DNA from: Budorcas taxicolor
Taxonomy: Eukaryota > Chordata > Mammalia > Artiodactyla > Bovidae
Length of the DNA stretch: 64,000 nt
Assembly (NCBI RefSeq): GCF_023091745.1
Contig: NC_068912.1
Location: 78,665,067 to 78,729,066, forward strand
Reading direction: 5' to 3'
The position numbers were made by a program, and so were the translations under genes. Position 1 is the stretch's first letter, and every line of letters begins with the position of its first letter. Under the pieces are notes generated by a model. It searched no databases and was not told the DNA's origin. It saw only the letters and a program-made list of their open reading frames with translations. Shown here one piece after another: positions 31,954 to 43,663 of this stretch.

Positions 31954-33725
31954 GATAAGCGGGGGAGGGTTTAACACTCACAGTAAGAAACACAACTATC
32001 TCCTGAAGTAGGAAAATATTACATCATTGGTGAAGTCTTTACTGTGTGGAAACCTATTACAAACTCTAATCAGCTGGTCATCCCAGCATGATTGAAAGGA
32101 GGCCAGAGTCACTCTTACTTGGGTTAGCAGTGTATAGAATTTGTTTTCTGCTTCTTGCCAGATAGGGAGAATAATACTTCAAGCACTAGTGAAATTAATT
32201 TGACCTGTTCCATGAGAACCTTGTTCTGTAAATGATTTTTCTCTTATTTTCTCTCTCTCCCTCTTTCTCCCTATATCCACTGACACTCTTCTCTCCCTTC
32301 CATCTCTATTCCCTCCCCAGCCTGACAGTGACATGTAGACAGAACTGAAGCTAATGATCCTGCACAGAAGGACTCTGGTTTTCAGGCATAAGCAGAAAAA
32401 TTCAATTGAACTGTAATTCACCAAATCTCATTTGCAAAAAACTCCATTTTCAACAAGAAAATAAACCCAAAAGCAAGTAAACTGCACAATAACAGAAATA
32501 CTTTTCGTATTCTCTCTCTCTCTTTTTAATATTTCATCCAGAGAGAAAGGGGCAAGTCCTTTGGTAAAATCTCTATAAATTTTTAGTATATGAGGCATTT
32601 ATCACTGTGAATTAAATTCTTCAAAGGTTAATTTTAAAAAGAAAGCTGGAACATGGCCTACACAGAATCATTTTGGTTTTCATTCTAACTTACTATTTGG
32701 AGGCAGAGACATGAACAAAGGGAAAGAGATTTACATGACATGGCCAACTCAATACATCACAGCTATTAGCCAGCTTTATTTAGTGAGAAACCATGGAGCC
32801 TGCTTCTAAAAAGGAATGCAAATAGTTTAAAAAGTTAAAAACACATAAGTATGGAGTTGTTTTTTTTTAAAAGAAGGTCAGTTATCAGAGGAACATATAC
32901 AAAATAAAGGTAAAAAGGGAACTAAGATCAGAATTTAGGTCTAATTTCTTTTGAGAGGTCTCTGGAATACATGTGGATTGATTCTGTTTCCAAGATTTAT
33001 CCTAACAATAGTCATTATCGTCACCATTCACCTATCTATTCACCGATCCTCTGTACTTCTGTCCACTCACCCACCCATCCATCCTTTGGCTATAATTTCC
33101 AATAGGTAATAAACTTCATTGTCATGAAATTATGCCTGCTGGATAATATATATCTATCAAGTTGCGATGAAAACCTGCTCTCTTTTAGTCTGTTCTCACT
33201 GGAGGTAGAAAATATCAAGTCAGCCCTCTTGGAAAGTTAACCCTTGGTAGGTATGATGATTTATTAAGCCATTGCCTCAGCATCTTGGTAGGCTAAGCAG
33301 TCATAGTATTGTTCCTGTGTTTTATTTATGGACCTTATAATCTAATCACTTAAATTCATGTCTATTGGTCTACCAATGATTCTCTGATTCTAGGTCCTCG
33401 TATTTACCTAGGAAGCTCAGATGGTAACTTTTCCCATCACTGGTCAGTATTCTCTTCGCCAATTTCTCAGCGTTGGGCAGGCAGATAACTCTAGCCTTTT
33501 ATTAAATGCCCAGAGTCCTGCTAGCTTTCGAGTATTTGGAATCACCATCAGAAGATCTCATCTTCTTATTTGGTGGTTGATAGAATAGGGATGTGCTGGA
33601 CATCTATCATGTGCCATGGGTGTTTCTGGACTAGAGATACAGTATCTAATATGATGCTTGAATTATGTGAGGTCAAAGATCAGTTAATAAAACCTTAAAA
33701 CACTCTCCTTCAATTAAGTACTTGT
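31954..33725. other. Unassigned intron, 1.8 kb
   Basis: Pyrimidine-rich stretch at 32240-32320 and a short (CT)n at 32511-32523. 33010-33085 is a CCA/CAT-rich low-complexity patch. No transposon or exon recognised. Confidence 0.4.
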
Positions 33726-33738
33726 CATCCACTTTGGC

Positions 33739-34010
33739 TGGAGAAGGCAATGGCATCCCACTCCAGTACTTTTGCCTGGAAAATCCCATGGATGGAAGAG
33801 CCTGACAGGCTGCAGTCCATGAGGTCGCTAGGAGTTGGACACGACTGAGCGACTTCACTTTGACTTTTCACTTTCATGCTTTGGAGAAGGAAATGGCAAC
33901 CCACTCCAGTATTCTTGCCTGGAGAATCCCAAGGACAGGGGAGCCTGGCTGGTTTCTGTCTATGGGGTCGCACAGAGTTGGACACGACTGAAGCGACTTA
34001 GCAGCAGCAG
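33739..34010 (+). mobile_element. BOV-A2 SINE, complete
   Basis: Two direct Bov-A monomers joined by CTTTGACTTTTCACTTTCATG, ending CGACTTAGCAGCAGCAG. Exact 13-base duplication CATCCACTTTGGC (33726-33738 and 34011-34023). Confidence 0.96.
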
Positions 34011-34109
34011 CATCCACTTTGGCATCTCCTTGCCAATTCATGGATGAAACATGCATGCATAACTGTGTGGTGTTTAAGATGAAGAGTGACATGAGATGAG
34101 GATGTCAGG

Positions 34110-34215
34110 GGCCATTATACAGGCTCTTGAAGGTCAAGTTAAGGACTTTAGATTTTAAAGTACAATGGGCAGACATTGAAAGCATTGGAGCAGGAAAGTG
34201 ACATCATCTAAATAT
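34110..34215. mobile_element. Old mammalian LINE-like fragment
   Basis: GCTCTTGAAGGTCAAGTTAAGGACTTTAGATTTTAAAGTACAATGGGC then GTGACATCATCTAAAT is a phrase found mammal-wide; family name not assigned. Confidence 0.5.
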
Positions 34216-34656
34216 CCTTTTATTTTTTTTTTCCTACCAGCAATGTGAATTGCTTAGTACCAGAAAGCTCCAATAGCAATTTGTATAATGGTCACTGTGA
34301 TATGCTAAATAAATAAGTTGTCTATTCTAGATCATTAAAAGACACAATCACATTGATGTACCAATTATTTGAAAACCAGCATTAGAGGTAGGTTCTGTTT
34401 AGAAACTCTAACTAAAATATTTATCAGAATAGCTGAACATCTGAGCATTTCTCACCACTAAAGAGTTTATCATTTATGGCAGTATGTAAGTATACCAAAT
34501 TTGACAATCCTAATTGAGATTCAAACTAATTCAGAGCTTTCAAACTAATGAAACTCCCATAACTCCTGAACTCAAACTCCCTGAATATACTTTACCATAT
34601 TGCTTCATTATATGTGAGTAGGCAACATAGGTATGTATAAATAAATATATAATAAA

Positions 34657-34657
<1 letters not shown>
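34216..34657. other. Unassigned AT-rich intron
   Basis: No exon or transposon recognised before the TA/GA microsatellite. Confidence 0.35.
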
Positions 34658-34703
<46 letters not shown>

Positions 34704-34738
34704 AGAGAGAGAGAGAAAGCCAGAGAGAGAGAGAGAGG
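34658..34738 (+). repeat. (TA)n followed by (GA)n compound microsatellite
   Basis: About 21 TA units to 34700, then interrupted GA repeats to 34738. Confidence 0.95.
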
Positions 34739-35799
34739 ATGCACAAACTATTTCTCATGATGTTCTAGAATACAGAAATTTTTTTTGAGTATGGTTTTTG
34801 TTTCTATTCCTATGCTAAATATATCTCATTACTTTCTAAATGTCTAGAACAGTGTCATGAACCCCTATTTGGCTGAATAGCATTTCCCCCAACAATCTGG
34901 GTCACATTCCCAGTGACACTAATACCATTTCAAACTGAAATTTGGCTTTCAGCATTTTGATTAAATTTTCTGCTAAGTACTCTAAGAAGACTTTTTGATT
35001 TATGAGACTATAACCTCAAAGGCAGAAGAAGGTAAAAGGTGACTTTAATAATGAAAAAGAAACCAAAACAAAACAGAAAACAGTCACCAGAAATAGGGTT
35101 TATAGAAGGAACACCAAGATCCAAATGCTGAGTCTGAATTAAGTTAATTATGTGGTACTTTCCATAAATGTATGTTGTTCTTCCTGGAACAGACACATTT
35201 ACAAGGGTAACTCTATGCGAAATTCAAAAGTTTGCTAGCATCCTAGTTAGGCTGCCCCAGATATTCCTCTGCTAAAATGCCTTTGAAAAGGGTGTGTGGC
35301 TCCACACTCTTTTTCTGCAGTCACCTAAACACATGCGCACACCCTGTCCAGCACCACCATTTCGTTTATGTAGAGACCGTTCAATTCCCCCTCCCCAGGA
35401 TTTAAGCAGAATTAAATCCGCTCTGAAGTTACCAGAAGACAGATCTCCTTGCTTAGGCTGGCATTTCAGACCTGGTCTATCATATTTCTCTAGTTTTATC
35501 TGTCACTATTACTCTGTAAATAGTCTGCTCTGCAACCGAATGAAAATTCTCCTCATTCCCTAGACAAGTGTGCATGTCTGTGCCTTATGTTTTAGCTTCT
35601 GTTTTGAAGACTCTCTCTTCGGACCATCTTCTGTTTAACCAGTAACCACAGAGACCCAGCCATCCTCCAGCTGCTTCAGAAATACCGCAACACACCTGCA
35701 GGAGGGTCTCCTCCAGAATTGATTATTTCTTCTCTTGAGTTCTTCTAAAACTTAGACTTCATGACAAAAATCATCCAACTTTGCCACATAGGACAGTTT
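34739..35799. other. Unassigned intron sequence
   Basis: Includes an 89-codon plus frame (35294-35563) with no domain; nothing else recognised. Confidence 0.35.
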
Positions 35800-35955
35800 G
35801 CGTGCATGCATGCTCAGCTTGCATTGTCTTTATTCTTCTGGAATTTAAGCTGCATGAGGACAGGATCCACTTCTCACTCCTCTTGTGCCCCATCATTGAA
35901 GCTAATTCAGTGCCCTGCACACAGCAGGTAGTTCATTAACTTTCATGAACTGAGA
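35800..35955 (+). mobile_element. L2 LINE 3' end
   Basis: TCTTCTGGAATTTAAGCTGCATGAGGACAGG, CAGTGCCCTGCACACAGCAGGTAGTTCATTAACTTTCATGAACTGA. Confidence 0.7.
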
Positions 35956-36238
35956 AAAAGGTTCGAAGCCAGGCCAAGGCCAAGTGTCAGATAAAGATCT
36001 CCATATCTGCTGGATATAAGCAACCAAATCAGGAACTTCTAAGTTAAATTCCTTCCATCACTGAGAAAAGAAACTCCACTAAATTTGCTAATCTTCACGT
36101 ATTCAAGCACATGACAAAAATATACCCAGCACCCTAAAAAGCCAGCAAAGTAAACGAAGAAGTAGAAGCAAAGGTGAAGGAAAATGCATGAGTGAACGTA
36201 CACAAATACCAGGCACTGATACTTGCGTGGACTTCCCT

Positions 36239-36450
36239 GGTGGCTCAGTGGCAAAGAATCTGCTTGCCAACACAGGAGACGTGCATTCATTCCCCGGGTA
36301 GGGAAGATATCCTGGAGAAGGAAATGGCAACGCTCTCCAGTATTCTCGCCTGGGAAATCCCATGGACAGAGGAGACTGGAGGGCTACAGTCCATAGGGTT
36401 GCAAAAGAGCCAGACAGGACTTAGTAACTAAACAAGAACAACAATAACCA
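36239..36450 (+). mobile_element. Bov-tA SINE
   Basis: Head GACTTCCCTGGTGGCTCAGTGG, tail AACAAGAACAACAATAACC. Possible imperfect duplication CTTGCGT/CTTGTGT (36232-36238 and 36453-36459). Confidence 0.93.
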
Positions 36451-36954
36451 CACTTGTGTCTTCAACACAGAAGAGATCCTTAGGCTCCCTCAGGGCCTGT
36501 TCTCTCCTATTTTAAGGGCAGAGATAACATTAATCTAATCTTCCAGACCTGAAGGGCAGCAGCCAATTAGCACAGGTCAAAGAGGCAAAGCTAAGCATCA
36601 GTAGTAATAGCAGCTGCTTGAGAGGAAATGGCACATCACACTCTTCAGGAAATGAGAGGGCTTTTATCATCGGGCTACCAGCTCAGCTTGTTACGACAGA
36701 GTCTGTTAGTTTTGTTAAGTTCTAGAACGGGGCATTAAGTGGTACTCTAAACAATGATAAATTTAAAAAAGCACTTTTTAAGTTGTCTTAAGAAGTTACA
36801 AAACTGTTACTTCCCACCATTAAAAATGGGTTAAATGATGTTTGATGATCTTTGCTTAAGAAATATAAGCAACATAAGAATACTGACTTGTCAGAATATT
36901 TGTTGCTTATATTAAAGATATCAGATATATATTAAAACTTCTAAGATATTTCTA
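36451..36954. other. Non-repeat intron, possible conserved element
   Basis: No transposon recognised. 36590-36860 has even composition and no open frame, typical of constrained noncoding DNA but not proof of it. Confidence 0.35.
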
Positions 36955-37141
36955 AGTGAAGTGAAAGTCACTCAGTCATGTCTGAGTCTTTGTGACACCA
37001 TGGAACAGTCCATGGAATTCTCCAGGCCAGAATACTGGAGTGGGTAGCCATTCCCTTCTCCAGCAGATCTTCCCAACCCAGGGATTAAATCCAGGTCTCC
37101 TGCAATGCAGGCAGATTCTTTATCAACTGAGCCACCAGGGA
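36955..37141 (-). mobile_element. Bov-tA SINE
   Basis: Reverse complement from GTGAAGTGAAAGTCACTCAG to ATCAACTGAGCCACCAGGG; a short deletion follows CCATGGAACAG. Confidence 0.92.
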
Positions 37142-37235
37142 TGTAATATATATTACATTTCTATACATATTGCACATTATTTTTCTCTCGGAAAATTAAT
37201 TTCTGTGGGATAAAACTGGTTAGCCGTAAGGTAGC

Positions 37236-37446
37236 ATTCCCTGGTGGCTCAGACAATGAAGAAATCTGTCTGCAATGCAGCAGACCTGAGTTTGATCCCT
37301 GGGTTGTGGGCAGATCCCCTGGAGGAGAAAATGCTAACCCATTCCAGTAATCTTGCCTGGAGAATCCCATGGACAGAGGAGCCTGGTGGGCTACAGTCCA
37401 CATGGTCACAAAGACCTGGACACGACTGAGTGACTAACACTAACAG
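37236..37446 (+). mobile_element. Bov-tA SINE
   Basis: Head CATTCCCTGGTGGCTCAG, end GGACACGACTGAGTGACTAACACTAAC. It faces the previous copy in the opposite orientation 95 bp away. Confidence 0.93.
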
Positions 37447-37857
37447 GTACTATCATATATCATCTCATCAGAACACACAGCACCACCCTGTTCTGTGGGT
37501 ATAATCATCTGTTTGGCAGATAAAGAACACTTCTCTGAGAAGTTCCACAACTTGGCAGTACTGTGTGGGTAGGAAGTGATGGGCCGAGGTCCCATGTGGG
37601 CTTGTTGAAACCCGAGATGTGTGCTCTTGATCCATTTGCACGTGTCTGCTGGGTGGGATGTACCCAGTGCCCTGACTGGGCACTTGCTGAAGGTGCTTGG
37701 GAGATGTGGTGATTCTCTTCTCACTTCCCCAGTCTCCTCTGCCAGCACTCCTGAGCCCACCTGTTGTAGCAGTAGCAAGGACGAAGTCAGTGGTTGGCAT
37801 GTAGAATGGAATATTTACTTTGCTACCAAGTCCTAATGTTTTGAGTAGGGTTCCCCT
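37447..37857. other. Unassigned intron with overlapping open frames
   Basis: Two minus frames of about 110 codons overlap at 37440-37800. They have no domain, no splice pairing and no conservation visible, so not called as exon. Confidence 0.4.
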
Positions 37858-37866
37858 CTGCAGAAA

Positions 37867-38093
37867 GGCTTCCCTGGTGGCTCAGATGGTAAAGCGTCTG
37901 TCTACAATGCTGGAGACCCGGGTTCGATCCCTGGGTTGGGAAGATCCCCTGGAGAAGGAAATGGCAACCCACTCCAGTACTCTTGCCTGGAAAATTCCAT
38001 GGACTGAGAGGCTCCTCAGAGCCTGGTAGGCTACAGTCTATGGGGTCTCAAAGAGTTGGACACGACTGAGCGACTTCACTTCACTGCAGAAAT
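37867..38093 (+). mobile_element. Bov-tA SINE
   Basis: Consensus-like copy (GGCTTCCCTGGTGGCTCAGATGG, B box GGTTCGATCCC) with a 16-base insertion before GCCTGGTAGGC. Duplication CTGCAGAAA (37858-37866 and 38094-38102). Confidence 0.95.
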
Positions 38094-38102
38094 GGAAGAG
38101 GT

Positions 38103-38831
38103 TGATCAGACATCTCTGCGACGGGGTGTCCCTTGGTTGGGGAAGCTCACTCTGGGCCTTTCAGAACTCCCCCATACTAGAACAGATGCAGCCACAATCA
38201 GAAGGCAAGGTGAAGGGAACATACCTTTTCTCTCTCTGAATGATCAGTTTTCATTTTAGAGATAGAGACAGTGACATCAGCCTCTTCACTTACTCTCAGC
38301 CATCAAAACGTACCCTGACACTATCCTGCACCCTCTCTTGCTCAGCTGTACCCACCGGTAAGCCATACTTGAAACAATCAGTTAGCTGTTTTTCACTTCT
38401 GCCTAAGGCACTCTCCAGGACTTAGCAGGTTTTATTTGCAAGTATTGTATAGTCAAGGATGCTCGGCTACTTGGTTACTGTCCATAATAAAACTACAAGC
38501 CTTAGTCCCTCATCCTAAAGAAAATTTTCATTTGAGATAACTAAACAGAATTTTGTTTTTGAAATACGAGAGTGATAGGGGAAGTTCATAGTTAAAGGAA
38601 GAAGATTATAAACTCAGGCATGTTTCTTAAACTATTAAATGACCTTAAAATATCTGTTTGAATTCTGTTGATAAACAAATGTATTAGAAACCACATTATA
38701 AGATATTACAGTTTACAGAAATAATGCATGACTCCAATCTTGTTTTTCTCAGGGAGTATACTTTAGAATTCCGGGAAGAATACACTCATGTAAATGGTCT
38801 CTCTAGCTATAAAAAAGTTGGTCTTTTACTA
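38103..38831. other. Unassigned intron sequence
   Basis: Nothing recognised. Confidence 0.35.
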
Positions 38832-38990
38832 CATAGCAGTGGTCTTCATGTTTTTTTTTTTGGTCACAGACTCCATTGAGAATCTCATAAAAATATGGGT
38901 CCTCTCCCCATGAGATACTAGCACACACATATATTTACCAACCTGTGCATATAATTTCTGCATTATAGACTGGCTAAATGTATCACAGAT
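38832..38990 (+). mobile_element. Old mammalian DNA-transposon (MER-type) fragment
   Basis: GCAGTGGTCTTCATG, a T-run, GGTCACAGACTCCATTGAGAATCTCATAAAAATATGGGTCCTCTCCCC is a mammal-wide phrase beginning like a hAT end. Exact family not assigned. Confidence 0.5.
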
Positions 38991-39479
38991 CTCAAGTTAA
39001 GTCCCTTCCTCTGTAGGAACTCAAATTGTTTTGCATTGATATATAATAATAGGATATAATAAATGATCACAGCCAAGACAACCCAGCAATGCCAGGCATT
39101 ATGATGAATCTTTGACAGAAACTAAATGTTACTTAGCACTTCAGAAAGAATTAGGGCTTGAATCAGGCTTAGAATTCAGTGTCTGTCTCTGGACCCATGA
39201 TGATGGATGCTCTACATTACAGTAAATCAGCTGAGTCCTTTGTCATGTCACGCTCATGGAGTCTCCCTATTTTTACTTCTGGCTGGTCTAGTCATCCATT
39301 TGTTTCTATTACAAAAAGCCACAGTGCTTTTGCTGGACCTGAAGCTTTCAAAACCATGTGAAGCGGGAAAGAAAATCCCAGTTATTTCAGAAGCAGAACT
39401 AGAAGCTAAAGAGCTTGGTTATCAGCAATGATAATGGAAGAAAAAAAAAGCCTAGTTCTTTTAACTGTGTTAATTACAA

Positions 39480-39625
39480 TGCTAGGCTGTCTCACATATT
39501 ATATCTCATTTAATCTGTAAATCAATCCTGTTGTTAGGTACTATCAGTCTACTTTTTTTTTTTTTTATCAGTCCACTTTTTACATGGGGTAAAAATCTAA
39601 AAGATTATGTGACTTGTGTAATACA
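39480..39625 (-). mobile_element. MIR SINE with internal T-run
   Basis: CACATATTATATCTCATTTAATCTGTAAATCAATCCTG and GATTATGTGACTTGTGTAAT fit reverse-complement MIR. A run of about 14 T between ATCAGTCTACT and ATCAGTCCACT interrupts it. Confidence 0.7.
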
Positions 39626-40654
39626 CCATGGTTAATAAATTTCACTAATATTTAAAAATATTGTGTCTAGTATTTTTTCAACTTTCATAAATGCTTTGAA
39701 AAGTACTATTTAAAAACACCTGAGATCTAACTCTATGCTTCCAATATCTTGAAACTATCTGTGTCTGAGAGACCGCAAAGCTTCTTCGGATGAAAAGCTA
39801 TGCAAGGGGGAAAAAAGGTGACATACGCCACCCAGAACACTCAGATGAAACACCAAGGTCACATGGTTTTTGCTGAGACAAAGCAATTGAAACCTTATGT
39901 GAAGGACTGGGCTTCCATCCAGGAGCGCTCACTCATACTGCTTCTTCTCTCAAGATATGATTAAATTAACTACAGAGATGATCAGAGCTATCAGGCAGTC
40001 ATGATGAAACTTTGTCTCCTCTTTCCATTCACCCTCAGACAACAAATTAGCCTTTATCTACATTTTCTCCTAGATCAAAAGGCAAAGCCTTTATGGAGTG
40101 TCATGGCAGGAATATCAGCTTGTTTTGGACTATAAAGGAGTCATGAGTCATTGTTTTGCTCTATTTGTTAAGAACTCTGGGACATACCAGATAACACAGT
40201 AGTTTTGTAATATCTTGACTGTCTGCCTTCCCCCAACATCCCGTTAACAGACAGTTGGATATTATGACTGTCGTTCTACTCTCTTAAAATTCACTTCAAG
40301 TATCCAGGTTGAAAACAAAGCCACACTACAATTTTTTATATCTTACAGAGGTGTCCCCTCTCTTCACCTTCTTTGGAAGCTTCCCATTTCTACCTCTTCT
40401 TTCATTTCTCTACCTCTTGGGCAAGGTAACTGAGATGAGGTAGGCAGACAGTCTAGGGGTCAGTGTGGCCAGAAAACCCAGCTCAGGGGCTTCTACCTGG
40501 GGAACTGTCACTGTAGAACAAAAGAAGAGTCAGATAAGAAAGTTTCCAGACTACATCTTCCAAAGTCATGCTTGGAACTGACCCTGGCTCCCCCATCAGA
40601 AACAGCCTTCTGTAACTGAAAGTGAAAATATTTGGCAAATGATTACTGAGCACC
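39626..40654. other. Unassigned intron, 1 kb
   Basis: No repeat or exon recognised. Confidence 0.35.
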
Positions 40655-40760
40655 TAATATATTCTGGACATTACAATAGATATTGTTCTACAGAAATAAA
40701 TAAGGTATAACTTTTGTCTTTGAAGAGCACTGCTGAGTTAGAAAGAGAGATTTATAAACA
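40655..40760. mobile_element. L2-like fragment
   Basis: AATGATTACTGAGCACCTAATATATTCTGGACATTACAATAGATATT is the LINE-derived phrase seen also at 14605. Confidence 0.5.
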
Positions 40761-41069
40761 TAAAATGTTGATAGATCTTATCTGGGTATGCTTACATGTA
40801 GTAGTTAGAGTGTATGGCAGCAAATAAGAAGGGTAACCAAATAAGAAGGATAAGTAAGAATTAGTGTGGTGGAAACAAACAAACAAAAAAAAAATGGGAT
40901 GAGCAAGAAAAGTGGTATAGACTGAGTAAACCATATAAACAGAGGCATGGAACAATGAAACAAATAACATGTATGGGAAATAAACACAATTTGCTATTTG
41001 TTACTAAAGCTAAGTAAAAAGGAGACAGTGATAGGAGATGGGACTGTTCTCTATAGAAGATTAAATAAG

Positions 41070-41235
41070 CTCAGATAATTCTTAACATTCTCTGAAATAT
41101 GATCAGTTGTTAATGACCTTTTATAGATGAGAAAGCCAAAGCTTAGGGGAGTTAACAAGCTCATTGAAAAAAAAAAGACATAGATATGTGGCATTCTAGC
41201 TCCTGTCTGACTCCAAAGGCCATGCACTTTCCAGT
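41070..41235 (-). mobile_element. MIR SINE
   Basis: GACCTTTTATAGATGAGAAAGCCAAAGCTTAGGGGAGTTAACAAGCTCATTG, then CTCCTGTCTGACTCCAAAGGCCATGCACTTT. Confidence 0.8.
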
Positions 41236-41409
41236 TTCCACCATACCTTGCAGCCTTCCAGATGAAGCATTAGCAAAAGCACTAGACCAGTCATGCAGAG
41301 ACTGGTCACTGGTTTTAAACAAGACACAGCCTTGAACAAGTTCGAGTTGGGGAAGCTGGGGCATAATATTCTTTTGTGTGTGTGTGTGAGTTAAAGTGTT
41401 ACTCAGGGT

Positions 41410-41607
41410 CATCTTCTTGTTGCTTAGTTAAGTCATGTTTAACTCTTGCGACCCCATGGCTCCTCTGTCCATGGGATTTCTCAGGCAAGAATACTGGAGT
41501 GGGTTGCCAATTCCTTCCCCAGGTGATCTTCCCAACCCAGGGATTGAACCTGCATAACCTGCATTGGCAGGTGGATTCTTTACAACTGAACCACCAGGGA
41601 AGCCCAT
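41410..41607 (-). mobile_element. Bov-tA SINE
   Basis: Reverse complement from CTTGTTGCTTAGTTAAGTCATG to AACTGAACCACCAGGGAAGCCC. Duplication TCAGGGT (41403-41409 and 41608-41614). Confidence 0.93.
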
Positions 41608-41728
41608 TCAGGGTTTTACTGAGGACTATAGCCCAGGAGACAGCTCTGAGAAACTGCTCCAAAAAAATAGTGGAGGAGACAGTATATACATGAATTATTT
41701 GGTGAGGAAATACATATAGTCAAGCATT

Positions 41729-41836
41729 GCTTGTTGTTGTTGTTTTAGCCACTAAGTCTTTGTGGCTCCACGGCTCCTCTGTCCACGGGCTTTCCCAGGC
41801 AAGAATACTGGAGTGAGTAGCTTCTTCTTTCTCCAC
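41729..41836 (-). mobile_element. Bov-tA SINE, 5'-truncated
   Basis: Only the 3' half: (TTG)n tail, CCACTAAGTC, GGCAAGAATACTGGAGTGAGTAGC, then breaks at CTTTCTCCAC. Confidence 0.88.
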
Positions 41837-42049
41837 ATAATATTCTTTTAAAAATTATTTTTTATAACATTTAAATTCTTCTCACTGGTTTACTCTTAAA
41901 TGTAATTTCCAGTTAGGTCCTAATATAAATGCAGCCCAGTTATTACTGTCCTAGTCAGTGACAACCGGCATATATAGTTATCCCTCTGAAAGGTAGCAAG
42001 ACCTGGAGTAGGTCTTCCTGTTTTGGGGCTTCTTATCTATTCTGAGCTA

Positions 42050-42640
42050 TTCTCTACACTATAGGCAGAGTGGTTTTCCAAATCTGCAAATCTGATTATG
42101 TCTTCCTCCAGCCTAAAATCAGTCAGTTCTAGACCCCAGAAATCAATACCCCTGCATGGTGTATAAGATCCTTCAACATGACAATCTCATTTATTCACTG
42201 GCTTTCTTTCCTGTTGCTCTCCATGGGCCATGCCATCACCCAGTAATACTTGACTTCTTGCATCCTCCATAAGGGTGTGCTATTGGTTCCTGAGCACACT
42301 TTCCTTTCTGCTTTGAATTCCCTTTCTCAACATGTTCAGGCAGCAAAACTCCTACTCGAGCTTCAGGTTAAAACCTAATCATACCTTTTCCGTAAAGGTT
42401 GCCTCAGTAACATCATCTAGATAGAACCAATTACTTTCCTTGCTGCAGCCATCAGAACTTGTGAACGCCTACTGTTATTATTATTGCCTTATGATTGCAA
42501 CTACTTCATGAATACAACTTTTCATTTTTATGACTTCCATTTGTAGGAGGGAGGCCTCACGCTTGCTTCATCTTTGCATCTCCAGTTTCTGGCAGAATGA
42601 TTGGCAAATAATATATATTGATAAATATCTAAACAAATGA
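42050..42640 (+). mobile_element. L2 LINE, 0.6 kb
   Basis: CTACACTATAGGCAGAGTGGTTTTCCAAATCTGCAAATCTGATTATGTC, CCATGGGCCATGCC, GGTTAAAACCTAATCATACC, ending CATCTTTGCATCTCCAGTTTCTGGCAGAATGATTGGCAAATAA. Confidence 0.7.
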
Positions 42641-43429
42641 AAGTTATTCAAATCAACAAAAGATGCAATCTTAGACATTTTTGTCTTAGATGTGAGTCAT
42701 AGTCACAGTGCTTTGTTTTGAATCTATTTTGGAAAATTAAATTTCTATAAGTTTGTTGAAATGAACCCAAAGGCACAAAGACTGACTGTTTAACATGCTG
42801 TTCATAAGGCTGCATGTTAAATGACATTGAACAAAAGCACAGCAAAAGCTCACCAAAGCTCGGAAAAGCTGTGCTTTAAAATATCCATTATAATAAAAGG
42901 CAATGAGTCAAATCTTGTAAAAGTTCTTGCATTCATTGGACGTTGGGTTTTAATACTGCCTGCCTTTCTGATCTAAAGAGATGGTAGCAAGGATAATTTC
43001 TGTGAGGGCTGATGGGAAAATCCAGACTCTTCAGTGTTAAATTAGAGCTCAGCAGGTTGAAAATAGATCCCAAGTGTCCAGTTCCCTGAAAGACAGAATC
43101 AGCCATTTAGCTCCAAGAAACCCAAGGAGAGGAGATCGTCCTCTGAAAGACCTCAGGGTCTCCTTGGTTACAGGAGCTGAAAGTTGTTTTAATGTTTTTA
43201 CTGTGTATTCAGACCATACTCAAATCCTAATGCCATAATATCTTGCATATTTTCCTCACATACTCAAAATCAAGAGGGGCAGCAATTAAGTTAAACAAAT
43301 ATTCTTGTTGCTTAATAAACAGAATGGAAGTCCATCTCTTTACACTATAAATCAAAACTTGGAAGTAAGAAGACAAATGAAGATTGAGGGAAAAGCATGG
43401 CTTTGTGAGAGGCATCTTGGGAGGGGAAT
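42641..43429. other. Non-repeat intron
   Basis: No transposon recognised. 42900-43080 has balanced composition and could be a conserved noncoding stretch. Confidence 0.35.
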
Positions 43430-43660
43430 CAGGACACCAGTATTCTGTTTCAATTTTGTCTCTGAATTACTATGAATTTTCAGGCAAATCACTGCTCTGC
43501 AGCCTCAGTCACTTGCTGGCCATTTAGATGAACAAATCCCCCAAATTCCATTAAGTATCAATTACTTTGGATGTAAAATTAGGCTAACCATACCTACCTT
43601 AGAGGATTTCATGAGGAATAGACAAGAGAACATGGATGAAGTATGCGTCCCAATGCCCTA
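43430..43660 (+). mobile_element. MIR SINE
   Basis: GAATTTTCAGGCAAATCACTGCTCTGCAGCCTCAG, GTAAAATTAGGCTAACCATACCTACCTTAGAGGATTTCATGAGGAATAGA. It abuts the left end of the hAT element. Confidence 0.75.
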
Positions 43661-43663
43661 CGG

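Noticed and set aside
37440..37800. Overlapping ~110-codon minus frames
   Set aside because: No domain and no bordering acceptor/donor giving a phase compatible with SGIP1; two frames open at once suggests composition rather than coding.
7083..38093. Regularly recurring ~200-bp blocks that could mimic a repeat array
   Set aside because: They are dispersed SINE insertions in both orientations with individual target-site duplications; there is no CRISPR-like repeat-spacer structure.
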